Shown here: positions 1 to 9,393 of the stretch, piece after piece
Layout: every line of letters starts with the position of its first letter
Numbering within the stretch: position 1 is the stretch's first letter
Assembly (NCBI GenBank): GCA_035515795.1
Contig: DATJAY010000002.1
Span: forward strand, 62,001 to 126,000
DNA: 64,000 bases
Direction: 5' to 3'
Source of the DNA: Candidatus Acidiferrales bacterium
GTDB lineage: Bacteria; Bacteroidota; Ignavibacteria; Kryptoniales; JAKASW01
Position numbers and translations under genes: made by a program
The notes under the pieces: generated by a model
The model's input: only the letters and a program-made list of their open reading frames with translations
The model's database searches: none
What the model was told of the DNA's origin: nothing

Positions 1-2
1 AA

Positions 3-1046
3 GTTGCCGGTCCTGTGAGAACGAGATTCGGTTACCATATAATTAAGTTGACGGACATAAAACCGCTGCCTCAATTTGCCGAGGTGAAAGATAAAATACG
101 CGAAGCTTATCTGAACGGAGGATACAAACTGGATTTTTCGGCGTTCATAGATCAACTCAAAGCCAAGTACAATTACAAACCGGATGGCGAAACGCTGAAG
201 TTCCTTTATAGCAAAATAGATTCTGCCAAACAATTTGATGGAAACAATTTTGATTCGCTTCTGACGCCCGCAGAACGGCAAAAAGCATTGTTCACATTCG
301 ACAATTCCGCCGGCACAATCGATACTGTCCTGTCGCTGGTGAAGTCAGGGAACATACAGGCTCCTCAAACGCTCCTGAACTGGCAGAATCTGAGTTCGCT
401 CGTGGATGAATCTGCTAAACAAATGATCATTACTTATTACGCCGATTTAAAAGCGGAGACTTATCCGGACTTCGATTCGCTTATCGCCCAATATGAAAAT
501 GGGATTCTAATTTATCAGGTTGAGCAGAAGAACGTTTGGGGAAAAGTGGCTTCAACCGACAGCGTCCTGAAGCCGTACTATTTTGATCACATTAACAAAT
601 ACTATTGGCCCAATCGAATCGACCTCAGCGAGATTCAGGTATTAACCGACAGTCTTGCCAATTTCATTTACGATTCGTTGAAAGCTGGCGGAGATTTCGA
701 TTCGCTCGCGGTGAAGTATACGAAGCGGCAGGGGATGGTCGAGAAGGACGGACATTGGGGATTGGTTGCCGATTCCACGAACGCTCTCTCCATGGCGGCA
801 ATGAAAATGAAGGAAGGAGAATTCGGTAAGCCGATCAACTTTGAAAACGGCTACTCGATAATTAGGGTCAACAAGTTTGTCCCATCCGGACCGAAGACTT
901 TCGAGGAAGCGCGTCCGGAGGTATCTGCAGACTATCAAGAAGCCGAATCTAAGGAAGTTCAAAAAGAATGGATCGAAAGCTTGAGGAAGCGATTCGGCGT
1001 TCAAATCGATGACAAGACGTTCCGTGAACTTCTGGCAGGAAAATGA
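3..1046 (+). CDS. Peptidyl-prolyl cis-trans isomerase, PpiC/SurA type (5' truncated by window edge)
   Basis: The reading frame is open from base 3, and the first visible residues (VAGPVRTRFGYHIIKL) are the typical end of a PpiC/parvulin domain, so the gene begins before the window and the GTG at 15 is not its start. A second parvulin-like stretch lies at about bases 610-870, including GHWGLV and FENGYSIIRV. Proteins of this family assist folding of outer-membrane and secreted proteins in the periplasm. The gene ends 4 bases before the next isomerase gene, so the three isomerase genes appear to be one operon. The N-terminus and any signal peptide cannot be seen. Family call firm; specific orthology not assignable. 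Confidence 0.85.
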   Translation, partial: VAGPVRTRFGYHIIKLTDIKPLPQFAEVKDKIREAYLNGGYKLDFSAFIDQLKAKYNYKPDGETLKFLYSKIDSAKQFDGNNFDSLLTPAERQKALFTFDNSAGTIDTVLSLVKSGNIQAPQTLLNWQNLSSLVDESAKQMIITYYADLKAETYPDFDSLIAQYENGILIYQVEQKNVWGKVASTDSVLKPYYFDHINKYYWPNRIDLSEIQVLTDSLANFIYDSLKAGGDFDSLAVKYTKRQGMVEKDGHWGLVADSTNALSMAAMKMKEGEFGKPINFENGYSIIRVNKFVPSGPKTFEEARPEVSADYQEAESKEVQKEWIESLRKRFGVQIDDKTFRELLAGK

Positions 1047-1050
1047 CAGG

Positions 1051-1872
1051 ATGGCAGTTCGCCTGATGATTGGGCTGGCGATTTTGTTGGCCGGATGTTC
1101 CCGTCATCAGGAAAACGGACGCCGTCTTGCATCTGTTAATAATTCATCGCTTTACGTGAAAGACATAGCTTCTCACGTGGATACGAACTCGGCCTACGCA
1201 GTCAGGAATTACGTTTCCAATTGGGTCAGTCAGCAGCTTTTGTTTGATGCGGCAAAGAAGGAAGGACTCGATAATGCGCCTGAGTTTCAAGAAAGCGTGG
1301 CGGAATATACCCGGCAGCTTGCCATAACGATGCTTCTTAACAGGAAGGTATACGAAGTTCCCATACAATTAAGCGAGGACGAGATTTCCAATTATTACAA
1401 TTCTCACCGCGACGAGCTTCGGGCGAACAATGAAATTGTCTGCGTGAATCTTGCCGCGTTCGACAAGAGAAGCCGCGCTGTGTCCTTCAGGAATGCGCTT
1501 GTGTCAGGCTCATCGTGGAACGACGTGTTCAACGATATACCGACCAACGCTATCGTCGATGTGAAAGATTCCGTGTATATCACATCATCCAGTGTCCATC
1601 CGGCAATTTGGAACGTTATCCAATCACTCGAGACTCGAAGGATATCGTTCCCGATCCAGGTTGATACGTTGAGTTACGTCGTGCAGGTCATTAAGAAATT
1701 TGGTGTTGGAGATTTGCTTCCTATCGACTATGCATCTCCGCACATAAGAGAGCGGCTGACGATCGAGAAGAGACGTCAACGCTACCATTTGCTGTTAGAT
1801 TCACTTCGTTCTGCCGGAAATTTTCAGATCGATCCGAGTGTTGCTATTAGAGACACGAATGTTGAGGAATGA
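1051..1872 (+). CDS. Lipoprotein of the PpiC/SurA-like isomerase family (divergent)
   Basis: I start at the ATG at 1051, 4 bases after the previous stop, because it gives a lipoprotein signal peptide (MAVRLMIGLAILLAGCSRH, lipobox LAGC). An upstream in-frame ATG at 1009 would only add residues overlapping the previous gene. The 273-residue product has a helical N-terminal part resembling a SurA/PrsA N-domain (QLLFDAAKKEGL), but the later part has no convincing intact parvulin motif, so catalytic activity is doubtful. It sits between two clear isomerases and overlaps the next gene by ATGA, which suggests a periplasmic chaperone partner tethered to a membrane. Role inferred from context. Confidence 0.75.
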   Translation: MAVRLMIGLAILLAGCSRHQENGRRLASVNNSSLYVKDIASHVDTNSAYAVRNYVSNWVSQQLLFDAAKKEGLDNAPEFQESVAEYTRQLAITMLLNRKVYEVPIQLSEDEISNYYNSHRDELRANNEIVCVNLAAFDKRSRAVSFRNALVSGSSWNDVFNDIPTNAIVDVKDSVYITSSSVHPAIWNVIQSLETRRISFPIQVDTLSYVVQVIKKFGVGDLLPIDYASPHIRERLTIEKRRQRYHLLLDSLRSAGNFQIDPSVAIRDTNVEE

Positions 1873-3155
1873 TGAATTCGAAGAGTATTTTTAAAGCGAT
1901 CTTATTGATCGCTGTTTCTGCCGGGATCGCTCGGGCGCAAACCAAACCCGTTTTAGACGGGATCGTTGCTGTGGTAGGTAATGAAATTATTTTGAAGTCC
2001 GAGCTGGATTACCAGGTACAGCTGACGGCTTATCAAAGCAAACTGGATCCTAACGACTCTCTGCTTCGAAAGAGGGTTCTCGAAGCATTGGTTGACGACA
2101 AGCTTATTCTGGCTCAAGCGATTTTGGACAGCGTGACCGTTACTGATGACGAGGTGACCCGGCAGCTCGATTCCAGGATTCAGAATTTAGAAAAGCAACT
2201 GGGGAGCGACCAAAAGGTCGAAGAAGTCTATGGAATGTCTATCAACAAAATTCGATCTGAATTCAAGGACGACATGCGAAAGCAGCTGATAGTTGAAAAA
2301 CTGAAGCAGCAGAAATTTGGAGATATGAAAGTCTCGGCTGTCGATGTGCGTAATTTTTATGACACCTATAAAGACAGCATTCCTCAAGTTCCCGAGGAGG
2401 TCACCCTGAGCCATATTTTCATAGTTCCCAAGCCGAGCGAGAAAGCACGCGATCAAGCATATTCACTCGCAAAGTCCCTTTTGGATTCCCTGAGGAGCGG
2501 TGCGGATTTCGCTGCCCTCGCAAAGAAGTATTCACAAGATCCCGGCAGCGCTTCCTCCGGAGGTGATCTTGGCTGGGCTAAACGCGGGCAGTTCGTTCCC
2601 GAATTTGAGCACGCCGTGTTTGATCTGAAGCCCAGTGAAATTTCAGATATTGTCGAAACACAATTCGGTTTCCATATAATACAATTATTGGATCGTCGCG
2701 GAGATCAGGTGCATGTCAGACACATCCTGATTCAAATACCGCATCTGCAATCGGATGACGATTCTGTTATTGTCTTGCTCGATTCATTAAGGGCTTATGC
2801 GATGGCAGGTGTCAAGTTCGCCGTGCTTGCGCGTGAATTTTCTCAGGATAAGGATACGAAGGATCTAGGGGGAGACCTCGGGACACTCGCTATCGATCAA
2901 TTGGAACCTTCGTTCCTTGCAACGGTAAACAAGCTGAAAGTCGGAGAGATCAGTCTGCCTGAAAAAGTTACTTACGGAAAATCTTACGGCTACCATATTG
3001 TATATCTGCGGAACCAGATTCCACCTCACAAGGTAAGTTTGGATGAGGACTACGACAGACTTTCCAACATGGCTCTATCCATGAAGCAGAACCAGGCTTA
3101 CCTTAATTGGATTAATCAACTCAAGAGTCAGATTTATCTAAAGATCATGAGTTGA
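1869..3155 (+). CDS. surA: SurA-like periplasmic peptidyl-prolyl isomerase with two parvulin domains
   Basis: A 428-residue protein with a signal peptide ending near ARAQ, a SurA-type N-domain (about residues 25-170, with VVGNEIILKSELD) and two PpiC domains, at about 175-279 (SHIFIV, DPGSASSGGDLGW, FGFHIIQL) and 281-381 (VRHILIQ, KDLGGDLG, YGYHIVYL). This is the SurA architecture: a chaperone and prolyl isomerase for outer-membrane proteins crossing the periplasm. It starts inside the stop of the preceding gene (ATGA at 1869-1872); a second ATG at 1872 is equally possible. The gene symbol rests on architecture, not on a search. Confidence 0.88.
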   Translation: MMNSKSIFKAILLIAVSAGIARAQTKPVLDGIVAVVGNEIILKSELDYQVQLTAYQSKLDPNDSLLRKRVLEALVDDKLILAQAILDSVTVTDDEVTRQLDSRIQNLEKQLGSDQKVEEVYGMSINKIRSEFKDDMRKQLIVEKLKQQKFGDMKVSAVDVRNFYDTYKDSIPQVPEEVTLSHIFIVPKPSEKARDQAYSLAKSLLDSLRSGADFAALAKKYSQDPGSASSGGDLGWAKRGQFVPEFEHAVFDLKPSEISDIVETQFGFHIIQLLDRRGDQVHVRHILIQIPHLQSDDDSVIVLLDSLRAYAMAGVKFAVLAREFSQDKDTKDLGGDLGTLAIDQLEPSFLATVNKLKVGEISLPEKVTYGKSYGYHIVYLRNQIPPHKVSLDEDYDRLSNMALSMKQNQAYLNWINQLKSQIYLKIMS

Positions 3156-3191
3156 GTTCGGCCATTGGGAGGCTCAAAATTTTGGCCGAAC
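3156..3191 (+). terminator. Hairpin after the isomerase operon
   Basis: GTTCGGCCA (3156-3164) is perfectly complementary to TGGCCGAAC (3183-3191), giving a 9-bp stem immediately after the SurA stop codon. The next bases are not an uninterrupted T-run, although a T-rich stretch follows from about 3206, so this may be a weak terminator or a 3'-end stabilising hairpin. Confidence 0.45.
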
Positions 3192-3251
3192 GTCCTGTCT
3201 TTGAGTAAATTTTTTTAATTTTTCCGACGATAATGAACGGACAGTGAACTG

Positions 3252-4568
3252 ATGGCAATCAAGAAGATGATTTATCGAAACCGGTCTGTTGTATCTCCTA
3301 AAAAAGTGAGAGTCAATGTCGATTTTAAAGAATATAAATTAGACAACGGTCTCACGGTAATTCTCCGAAAAGACTTCTCAATGCCGGTGGTGGCAGTAGA
3401 TGTTTGCTATCACGTCGGTTCAAAAAATGAAAAGGAAGGTAAGACAGGATTCGCGCATCTTTTCGAGCACCTGATGTTCGAGGGCTCGGAGCACGTCGAG
3501 AAAGGGGCATTCGATAAATACATTTCTCTTGCCGGAGGGTACAATAATGCCTATACGACCGAAGATGTTACAAATTACTATGAGGTTATTCCGTCGAACC
3601 AGCTTGCGCTTGCTCTCTGGCTTGAGAGCGACCGAATGTTGAAATTCAGTGTGACCGGGGAAGCTCTTTCGACTCAAAGGGAGGTCGTAAAAGAAGAGAA
3701 GCGCTGGCGGATTGATAATCGTCCTTACGGTGATGCTTCAGAGAGGATGCAGAACCTCGTTTTCCCGGTTGGGCAATATCATTGGCCCGTGATAGGGTCG
3801 ATGGAAGATCTGGATGCCGCGAACATGGACGATGTCAGGGAATTTTACGAACGGTTTTATTGTCCAAACAATGCGGTTCTCGTTGTAAGCGGCAGCATAG
3901 ACTTTAAGCCAGCCGAAGACTTGATCGGCAAATTCTTTTCCGATATCCCGCCGGGCCGCTTCGATATCAAGCCGGTTTTATTCGAAGACGAGAAGCTTGG
4001 TCAGGAACGGGTTGAGATCATGCGCGGCAACGTCCCATCGCCCGGAGTTTTCGTCGCGTACAAAGTGCCGCCCGAAGGCTCGCCGGAATATTACGCCCTT
4101 TGTCAAATAGGAAAAATTTTATCCGACGGCAACAGCTCGCGTTTGTATCAGAAATTGATTTATGAGACTCAGGCAGTTTCCGACTTTGACGTGTCCATCG
4201 AGGCAATGGAAAAGTCAGGGGTCTTCATGTTCACGGCTTTTGTGGCGCCGGGGCACTCTGAAAGGGAAGTGCTCGAGATTTTCGATGACGAGATTAACAG
4301 GCTGCAAGAGTCTCAAGTGACAGAATATGAATTCAACAAAGCGCAGAACACCACCATCTCTTCTTATATAGGGAGGCTTTCAACAAACAGCGGAGTAGCC
4401 GATGCATTGTCGCATTATTATTCATTCTTCAAAAATACCGGTATGATAAATTCCGAGGTCGATCGGGAACTTGCCGTAACAGCTTCCATGATACATGAGA
4501 TTGCGGGGAAATTTTTGAAGAAAGACGAGCGAGTTATCCTGAATTATTTCCCCGGTCGGAGTGTCTGA
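3252..4568 (+). CDS. M16-family zinc peptidase, catalytic subunit
   Basis: A 438-residue protein carrying the inverted zinc motif HxxEH as H69-L-F-E72-H73, followed by the expected downstream glutamates (REVVKEEKRWRIDNRPYG). This is the catalytic beta-type chain of a bacterial M16 pair (pitrilysin/processing-peptidase fold). No signal peptide is evident. The next gene overlaps it by one base (TGATG at 4566-4570) and encodes the partner subunit, so the two are very probably co-translated and form a heterodimer that degrades peptides. Family call is firm; substrate unknown. Confidence 0.93.
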   Translation: MAIKKMIYRNRSVVSPKKVRVNVDFKEYKLDNGLTVILRKDFSMPVVAVDVCYHVGSKNEKEGKTGFAHLFEHLMFEGSEHVEKGAFDKYISLAGGYNNAYTTEDVTNYYEVIPSNQLALALWLESDRMLKFSVTGEALSTQREVVKEEKRWRIDNRPYGDASERMQNLVFPVGQYHWPVIGSMEDLDAANMDDVREFYERFYCPNNAVLVVSGSIDFKPAEDLIGKFFSDIPPGRFDIKPVLFEDEKLGQERVEIMRGNVPSPGVFVAYKVPPEGSPEYYALCQIGKILSDGNSSRLYQKLIYETQAVSDFDVSIEAMEKSGVFMFTAFVAPGHSEREVLEIFDDEINRLQESQVTEYEFNKAQNTTISSYIGRLSTNSGVADALSHYYSFFKNTGMINSEVDRELAVTASMIHEIAGKFLKKDERVILNYFPGRSV

Positions 4569-5935
4569 TGAATACGAAACTAGACAGATCTAAACCGCCC
4601 AGACCCGGACAGGAAGGCAAAGTTTCATTCCCGAAATTTTTCGTGAAGAAACTGGAGACCGGCTTCAAGTTCTTCGTCGTTGAAAACCATGCCCTGCCGA
4701 TCGTCACCGTAGGATTTGTGGCCAGAGGAGGTTCCACGTTCGACGGGAATCTGCCCGGGCTCGCCAGTATGACGAGTGAATTGATCTCTAAAGGGACCGA
4801 GAAACGAACGGCGACTGAGATTGCGGAGGCGATAGATTATGTGGGCGGTTCTCTTTCGAGCAGCTCGTCCTGGGATGCAAATGAAACGTTTGTCTCGGTT
4901 TTGAGAAACAATCTGAAGATCGGCATCGATCTTTTGCAGGACATTATCCTTCACGCGACGTTTCCACAAGAAGAAATAGACAGAGTAAAAACCCAGCGCA
5001 TCGCGTCCGTTCAACAGATGAAAGCGGATCCTGGATATCTTGCAGACACAAGATTTGCAGCGGTCGTGTTCGGGGATCACCCGTACGGAAGACCTCCTGT
5101 CGGCAGCGAAGCATCTATTAAGGCGATGAAGCGGGAGGACTTCGTCAAATTCAAAAAGGACTTCTATACTTCCGACAATTCGTTCATGGTATTTGCGGGC
5201 GATGTGACCCCAGCCGAAGCTGAGAAGTATGTGATTCGATACTTTGCGAGATGGAAAGGTGATGGAAAATCCTATTCCGTACCGCAGTTGCTTCCATCGT
5301 CCTTGAATGGCAAGATTGTTATCGTTGAAAGACCTGGTGCAGTTCAATCCTCTCTGCGGATAGGCGGAATAGGGATTGCCCGGAACGACAGGAATTATTT
5401 GAAGACTTTCGTGATGAATACCCTGCTCGGAGGATACTTCAGCTCGCGAATTAATCAGAATCTAAGGGAGAAGCACGGTTACACTTACGGCGGCAGGAGC
5501 GTTTTCGATGCGCGCACTCTTCCGGGTCCATTCGAAGTCTCGGCTGATGTTCGCAATGAAGTAACGGGCGAGACTATCAGCGAATCGCTCGGCGAATTAG
5601 ACCGAATACGTAAGACGCTGCCGTCTAAAGATGAGCTGGAGATGGTGAAAAAATACTTGTCCGGTCTCTTCCCGATTCAGCTTGAAACCCCGCAGCAGGT
5701 CGCGAGGAGAGTGGTCGCGATGGAGCTGTATCATCTTCCGAGGAATTATTACAAAGATTACAAGGAGAACATACGGAAGGTGACGGCGAGAGACGTACAG
5801 GCTTCTGCCAAAAGATATCTTCCAGAGAAACTTTCAATAGTTCTCAGCGGCGATTCCGAAAAAATATCGTCGATGTTGAAAAAGTTTGGTAAAGTTGAAA
5901 TATTGGATCAAGATGGGAACAAGATACCTAAATGA
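4568..5935 (+). CDS. M16-family peptidase, non-catalytic partner subunit
   Basis: A 455-residue M16 protein lacking HxxEH in its N-terminal domain but keeping the C-terminal R/Y-type substrate motif region (NLREKHGYTYGGRS at about residues 300-313) and the flexible GGYFSSRINQ segment. In bacterial M16 pairs this chain supplies the substrate-binding R/Y pair while the neighbour supplies zinc. It starts within the stop codon of the catalytic subunit, which fits obligate 1:1 synthesis. No signal peptide is visible. Confidence 0.92.
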   Translation: MNTKLDRSKPPRPGQEGKVSFPKFFVKKLETGFKFFVVENHALPIVTVGFVARGGSTFDGNLPGLASMTSELISKGTEKRTATEIAEAIDYVGGSLSSSSSWDANETFVSVLRNNLKIGIDLLQDIILHATFPQEEIDRVKTQRIASVQQMKADPGYLADTRFAAVVFGDHPYGRPPVGSEASIKAMKREDFVKFKKDFYTSDNSFMVFAGDVTPAEAEKYVIRYFARWKGDGKSYSVPQLLPSSLNGKIVIVERPGAVQSSLRIGGIGIARNDRNYLKTFVMNTLLGGYFSSRINQNLREKHGYTYGGRSVFDARTLPGPFEVSADVRNEVTGETISESLGELDRIRKTLPSKDELEMVKKYLSGLFPIQLETPQQVARRVVAMELYHLPRNYYKDYKENIRKVTARDVQASAKRYLPEKLSIVLSGDSEKISSMLKKFGKVEILDQDGNKIPK

Positions 5936-5970
5936 TCGCCCGCACATCTATGTTCGCATTATGGATGTGA

Positions 5971-5994
5971 CGGCGGCGCCGGAGCTTGCCGCCG
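5971..5994 (+). terminator. GC-rich hairpin between M16 genes and MoxR
   Basis: CGGCGGC (5971-5977) pairs with GCCGCCG (5988-5994) around a 10-base loop, followed by CGAGTTTTG. The T-run is short, so it may be a weak terminator. It separates the M16 pair from the ATPase gene. Confidence 0.35.
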
Positions 5995-6036
5995 CGAGTT
6001 TTGCCATCGACGGTACCATTGCCGGAAGGAAATAAC

Positions 6037-7041
6037 GTGAGCCAGACGATATTGAAAAGGGAAAAAGTTTCGGACGTAGAAGGAATCTCAAGGCTCAATC
6101 AAAATTTTTCAGACCTGCAGAAGGAAATTGCCAAGGTGATTGTCGGGCAGGATGAGATCATCAGGCAGATTTTTGTGGCTATCCTGTCTCGAGGGCACAG
6201 CCTTCTCATAGGCGTTCCCGGTTTGGCAAAGACGCTTATCGTCAGAACATTAGCAGAGGCTCTTGATCTAAAATTCAGCCGAATCCAATTTACTCCAGAC
6301 CTTATGCCGAGCGACATAACCGGAACGGAAATAATTGAGGAAAATGTAACAACCGGAGAGAGAACATTCCGGTTTGTCAAAGGACCGCTCTTCGGCAACA
6401 TCATCCTTGCTGACGAGATAAATCGGACTCCGCCAAAAACTCAGAGTGCGCTTCTCGAAGCAATGCAGGAATATCGGGTGACTGCAGCTGGTCAGACATT
6501 TCAGCTCGAGCCGCCTTTCTTTGTTTTGGCAACGCAAAACCCGATTGAGCAGGAAGGAACTTATCCTCTTCCTGAAGCGCAGCTTGATCGGTTCATGTTC
6601 AATCTGTGGCTCGATTATCCTTCATCGGATGAGGAAGTGAAAATTGTCCAGACAACTACTGGTGAGTATGCACCTGTGGTACGAAAAGTCATCGACAGGT
6701 CGGACATACTCTTCTTTCAGGAACTCTTAAGGAGAGTTCCGGTTTCCGAGTCGGTCGTGAAATTTGCCGTCGAGCTTTCCAGCCGCACTCGCCCGCATAA
6801 TGGTACAGCGCCGGATTTCATCAAGCAATTTGTCAGCTACGGAGCTGGACCCCGGGCATCCCAATATCTGATTCTTGCTGCCAAAGCGATCGCTGCTCTT
6901 GAAAACCGTTTCAGTCCCGACGTTGACGACGTGAAAGGCGTCGCTCTCCCCGTTTTGCGCCACAGAGTTATAACGAACTTTAATGCGGAAGCGGAGAACG
7001 TAGCTACACCCGACATCATCCGGCGACTTCTTGAGGCGTAG
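6037..7041 (+). CDS. MoxR-family AAA+ ATPase
   Basis: I start at the GTG at 6037 because GGAAGGA lies 6 bases upstream (6024-6030); an upstream in-frame ATG at 5986 lies in the preceding hairpin. The 334-residue product has Walker A GVPGLAKT at about residues 59-66, Walker B ILADEINR near 123-130 and the MoxR hallmark ATQNPIEQEGTYPLPEAQLDRF. MoxR ATPases act as chaperones that remodel or insert metal into partner proteins, usually with VWA-domain partners. The usual DUF58 partner does not follow; a subtilase and a VWA membrane protein do. Confidence 0.93.
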   Translation: MSQTILKREKVSDVEGISRLNQNFSDLQKEIAKVIVGQDEIIRQIFVAILSRGHSLLIGVPGLAKTLIVRTLAEALDLKFSRIQFTPDLMPSDITGTEIIEENVTTGERTFRFVKGPLFGNIILADEINRTPPKTQSALLEAMQEYRVTAAGQTFQLEPPFFVLATQNPIEQEGTYPLPEAQLDRFMFNLWLDYPSSDEEVKIVQTTTGEYAPVVRKVIDRSDILFFQELLRRVPVSESVVKFAVELSSRTRPHNGTAPDFIKQFVSYGAGPRASQYLILAAKAIAALENRFSPDVDDVKGVALPVLRHRVITNFNAEAENVATPDIIRRLLEA

Positions 7042-7263
7042 AAGTGCACCTGCCGCGAAAAATTTGACGCAGTCGTATATACGCTTAAGTCTAAACGAAT
7101 TCTTAGACCTCCCCTCGACTCTTTCGTAATACGAAAAGGAAATGGTATCGTTTCGTCATTCCTCGATTTGAAACGTCCATCTTTTGAACCGGATGGAGCA
7201 AGGTTATGCCTGTTCCATGATGCCTTGATGAAGGAATCGAGTCTGTCGTCCAGTATTGTCCGG

Positions 7264-9393
7264 ATGAAGTTGCGGGTCCTCATTCGTATCCTGTTTTGGA
7301 TCGCGGTTGTTGCCGGTGTCTGTGCGGGACGATCACCCGCTCAAAGCAAGTATTGGATTTTCTTCAGAGATAAGCCGAACGCAGAACCATTCACTCATCT
7401 CGGAAATGGCAAATCGAGTCTGGACTATTTGGTTGAAAGCGGTCTGCTTTCTCAGCGTGCGATCAGCCGGCGTTTGAAAGTTCTTCCGGTCTCATCTGTT
7501 GTTTCAATTTCTGACTTCCCGGTTTACCCTCCGTACTTAGACAGCTTGGAGTCGATCGGCCTGGCCATTGACGGTACAAGCCGATGGTTCAATGCGGCAA
7601 TTGTGATTGGCGATAGCGCACGGCTTGCCGCGGCGGAAAAATTTTCCTTCGTTGTTGGCATCAAGAAGATAGTAGCGTGCATAAATCCCATAAAGCCCAT
7701 CGGAGGTATTCCCGTTTCTAACACGCGACTGAATAAGACTTTGATGCAATCTCAGCCAGGCGATTCAAGTTTCTACGGACCCTCATATACGCAGCTCGAG
7801 TTGAGTGGGATTCCGCAGGTACATGCGCTCGGAATAAACGGGAGCGGCGTTCTCATCGGAATGCTCGATGTAGGGTTTAGGTATGAATCTCACGACGCCC
7901 TGAAGAATATAAAAATTGTCGGAGAACATGACTTTATTCAGAATGATTCTATCACTGAAAACCAGGCAGGTGATTCACCCGATCAGGACGAGCATGGTAC
8001 ATTGACATTATCGGCCATCGGCGGATATTCGCCAGGCAATCTTGTCGGTGCGGCGTACGGGGCATCTTTCATGCTTGCAAAAACGGAGCTTATTTATCCT
8101 GATCCGGGCGATATCGATTACAAATCGGAAGAAGACAATTGGGTTAGAGGAATTGAATGGATGGAAGCGCGCGGCGTGGACATAGTGTCGTCTTCTGTGG
8201 CTTATAATGTTTTTGTAGATTCATTAACCGGAGCGATTGATTCTTCCGAATCTTATTTCTGGTCGAGAGGAGATTTCAATGGTCGGACCGCGCTGGCAAG
8301 CATCGCTGCGACAAGAGCAGCAGAACTTGGTGTCGTGGTCGTCCAGGCCATGGGAAACGAAGGCAACGGAAACGGCGTGGCAGGCACTATGGATGTTCCG
8401 GCGGACGCCGACAGCATAATATCGGTCGGAGCAGTCGACTGGGATGGCATTCTGGCAACCTTTAGTTCCACCGGGCCGACAAACGATAACAGGATAAAAC
8501 CCGATCTCGTTGCCGACGGAAGCAGCGATTACGCCGCAAGCGTTCCGGGACCCGATACGTATGAGTACGTAAGCGGTACGTCGTTGTCGACACCGATCAC
8601 TGCCGGCGCTGCGGCGTTGATACTCTCAGTGCGCCCGGATTTTGCGCCGATGCAGGTGATCAACCTGCTCAAGAGCACGGCAGTGTATGTAGAAGATCCC
8701 AGTTTTCCTGCGAGAACTTCGACATATCCAAATAACTTCTACGGTTCAGGCATAGTGAACGTATGGAATGCGATAAGAAAACTCGGACTCGTTGGATCAA
8801 ATACTTTCACATTCTGGCAGAGAGATTCATCATTTTATTTTGCAGCGCGAGCTTACGGCACTCATGGAATCGACATCAGCCGCAGCCGGGTCTACTACTC
8901 GACCGATGGAGCACATTATTCAACGACTGCAGTTTCACAGACCGACACGGTGAACGAGTATGCATTCAAGATCCCGGTTCAAGGTTCCCCATCTGTCAAT
9001 TTCTTTTTTTATTTTTTGTTTGCAGATTCAAATGGCGATGAAATCAATGTACCGTATTATGGGAGTGCCGATCCTTTCAGTGCGCCGGGATGGATGCTGT
9101 ACCTTCAACAATCGCAGGGCAATTTCGTATTGTTCAACAATTATCCTAATCCATTTAATTCCCAGACCCGCATAAGCCTCGCTTTAAAAAGTGCGGCTGA
9201 TGTCAAGATCGATATTTATGATATCTTGGGGAGAAAAATCAGAAATTTTTTCAGATCAAATGCTTCCGGCTATCAGGAATTTATCTGGAATGGACGGGAA
9301 GATAATGGCATGGATGTGAGTAGCGGCGTGTATCTCATCGAGGTCAATGTCGGCGGCACGATCAGGGTTCTCAAAGCGCTTTATCTGAAATGA
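7264..9393 (+). CDS. Secreted subtilisin-like (S8) protease with type IX sorting domain
   Basis: I prefer the ATG at 7264, which begins a signal peptide (MKLRVLIRILFWIAVVAGV); earlier in-frame ATGs at 7168 and 7228 only add a polar leader, and no strong ribosome site decides between them. Catalytic residues are visible as D202 (GMLDVGF), H244 (DEHGTL) and S440 (GTSLSTP), with the oxyanion Asn in QAMGNEGN. The last 80 or so residues are a type A C-terminal sorting domain (NNYPNPFN, then YDILGRKI and SSGVYLIEV), so the enzyme should be exported by the type IX system and surface-anchored or released. Its stop overlaps the next start (ATGA). Confidence 0.92.
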   Translation: MKLRVLIRILFWIAVVAGVCAGRSPAQSKYWIFFRDKPNAEPFTHLGNGKSSLDYLVESGLLSQRAISRRLKVLPVSSVVSISDFPVYPPYLDSLESIGLAIDGTSRWFNAAIVIGDSARLAAAEKFSFVVGIKKIVACINPIKPIGGIPVSNTRLNKTLMQSQPGDSSFYGPSYTQLELSGIPQVHALGINGSGVLIGMLDVGFRYESHDALKNIKIVGEHDFIQNDSITENQAGDSPDQDEHGTLTLSAIGGYSPGNLVGAAYGASFMLAKTELIYPDPGDIDYKSEEDNWVRGIEWMEARGVDIVSSSVAYNVFVDSLTGAIDSSESYFWSRGDFNGRTALASIAATRAAELGVVVVQAMGNEGNGNGVAGTMDVPADADSIISVGAVDWDGILATFSSTGPTNDNRIKPDLVADGSSDYAASVPGPDTYEYVSGTSLSTPITAGAAALILSVRPDFAPMQVINLLKSTAVYVEDPSFPARTSTYPNNFYGSGIVNVWNAIRKLGLVGSNTFTFWQRDSSFYFAARAYGTHGIDISRSRVYYSTDGAHYSTTAVSQTDTVNEYAFKIPVQGSPSVNFFFYFLFADSNGDEINVPYYGSADPFSAPGWMLYLQQSQGNFVLFNNYPNPFNSQTRISLALKSAADVKIDIYDILGRKIRNFFRSNASGYQEFIWNGREDNGMDVSSGVYLIEVNVGGTIRVLKALYLK

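Noticed and set aside
4625-5347. Minus-strand 240-codon frame
   Set aside because: It is a shadow of the M16 partner subunit gene.
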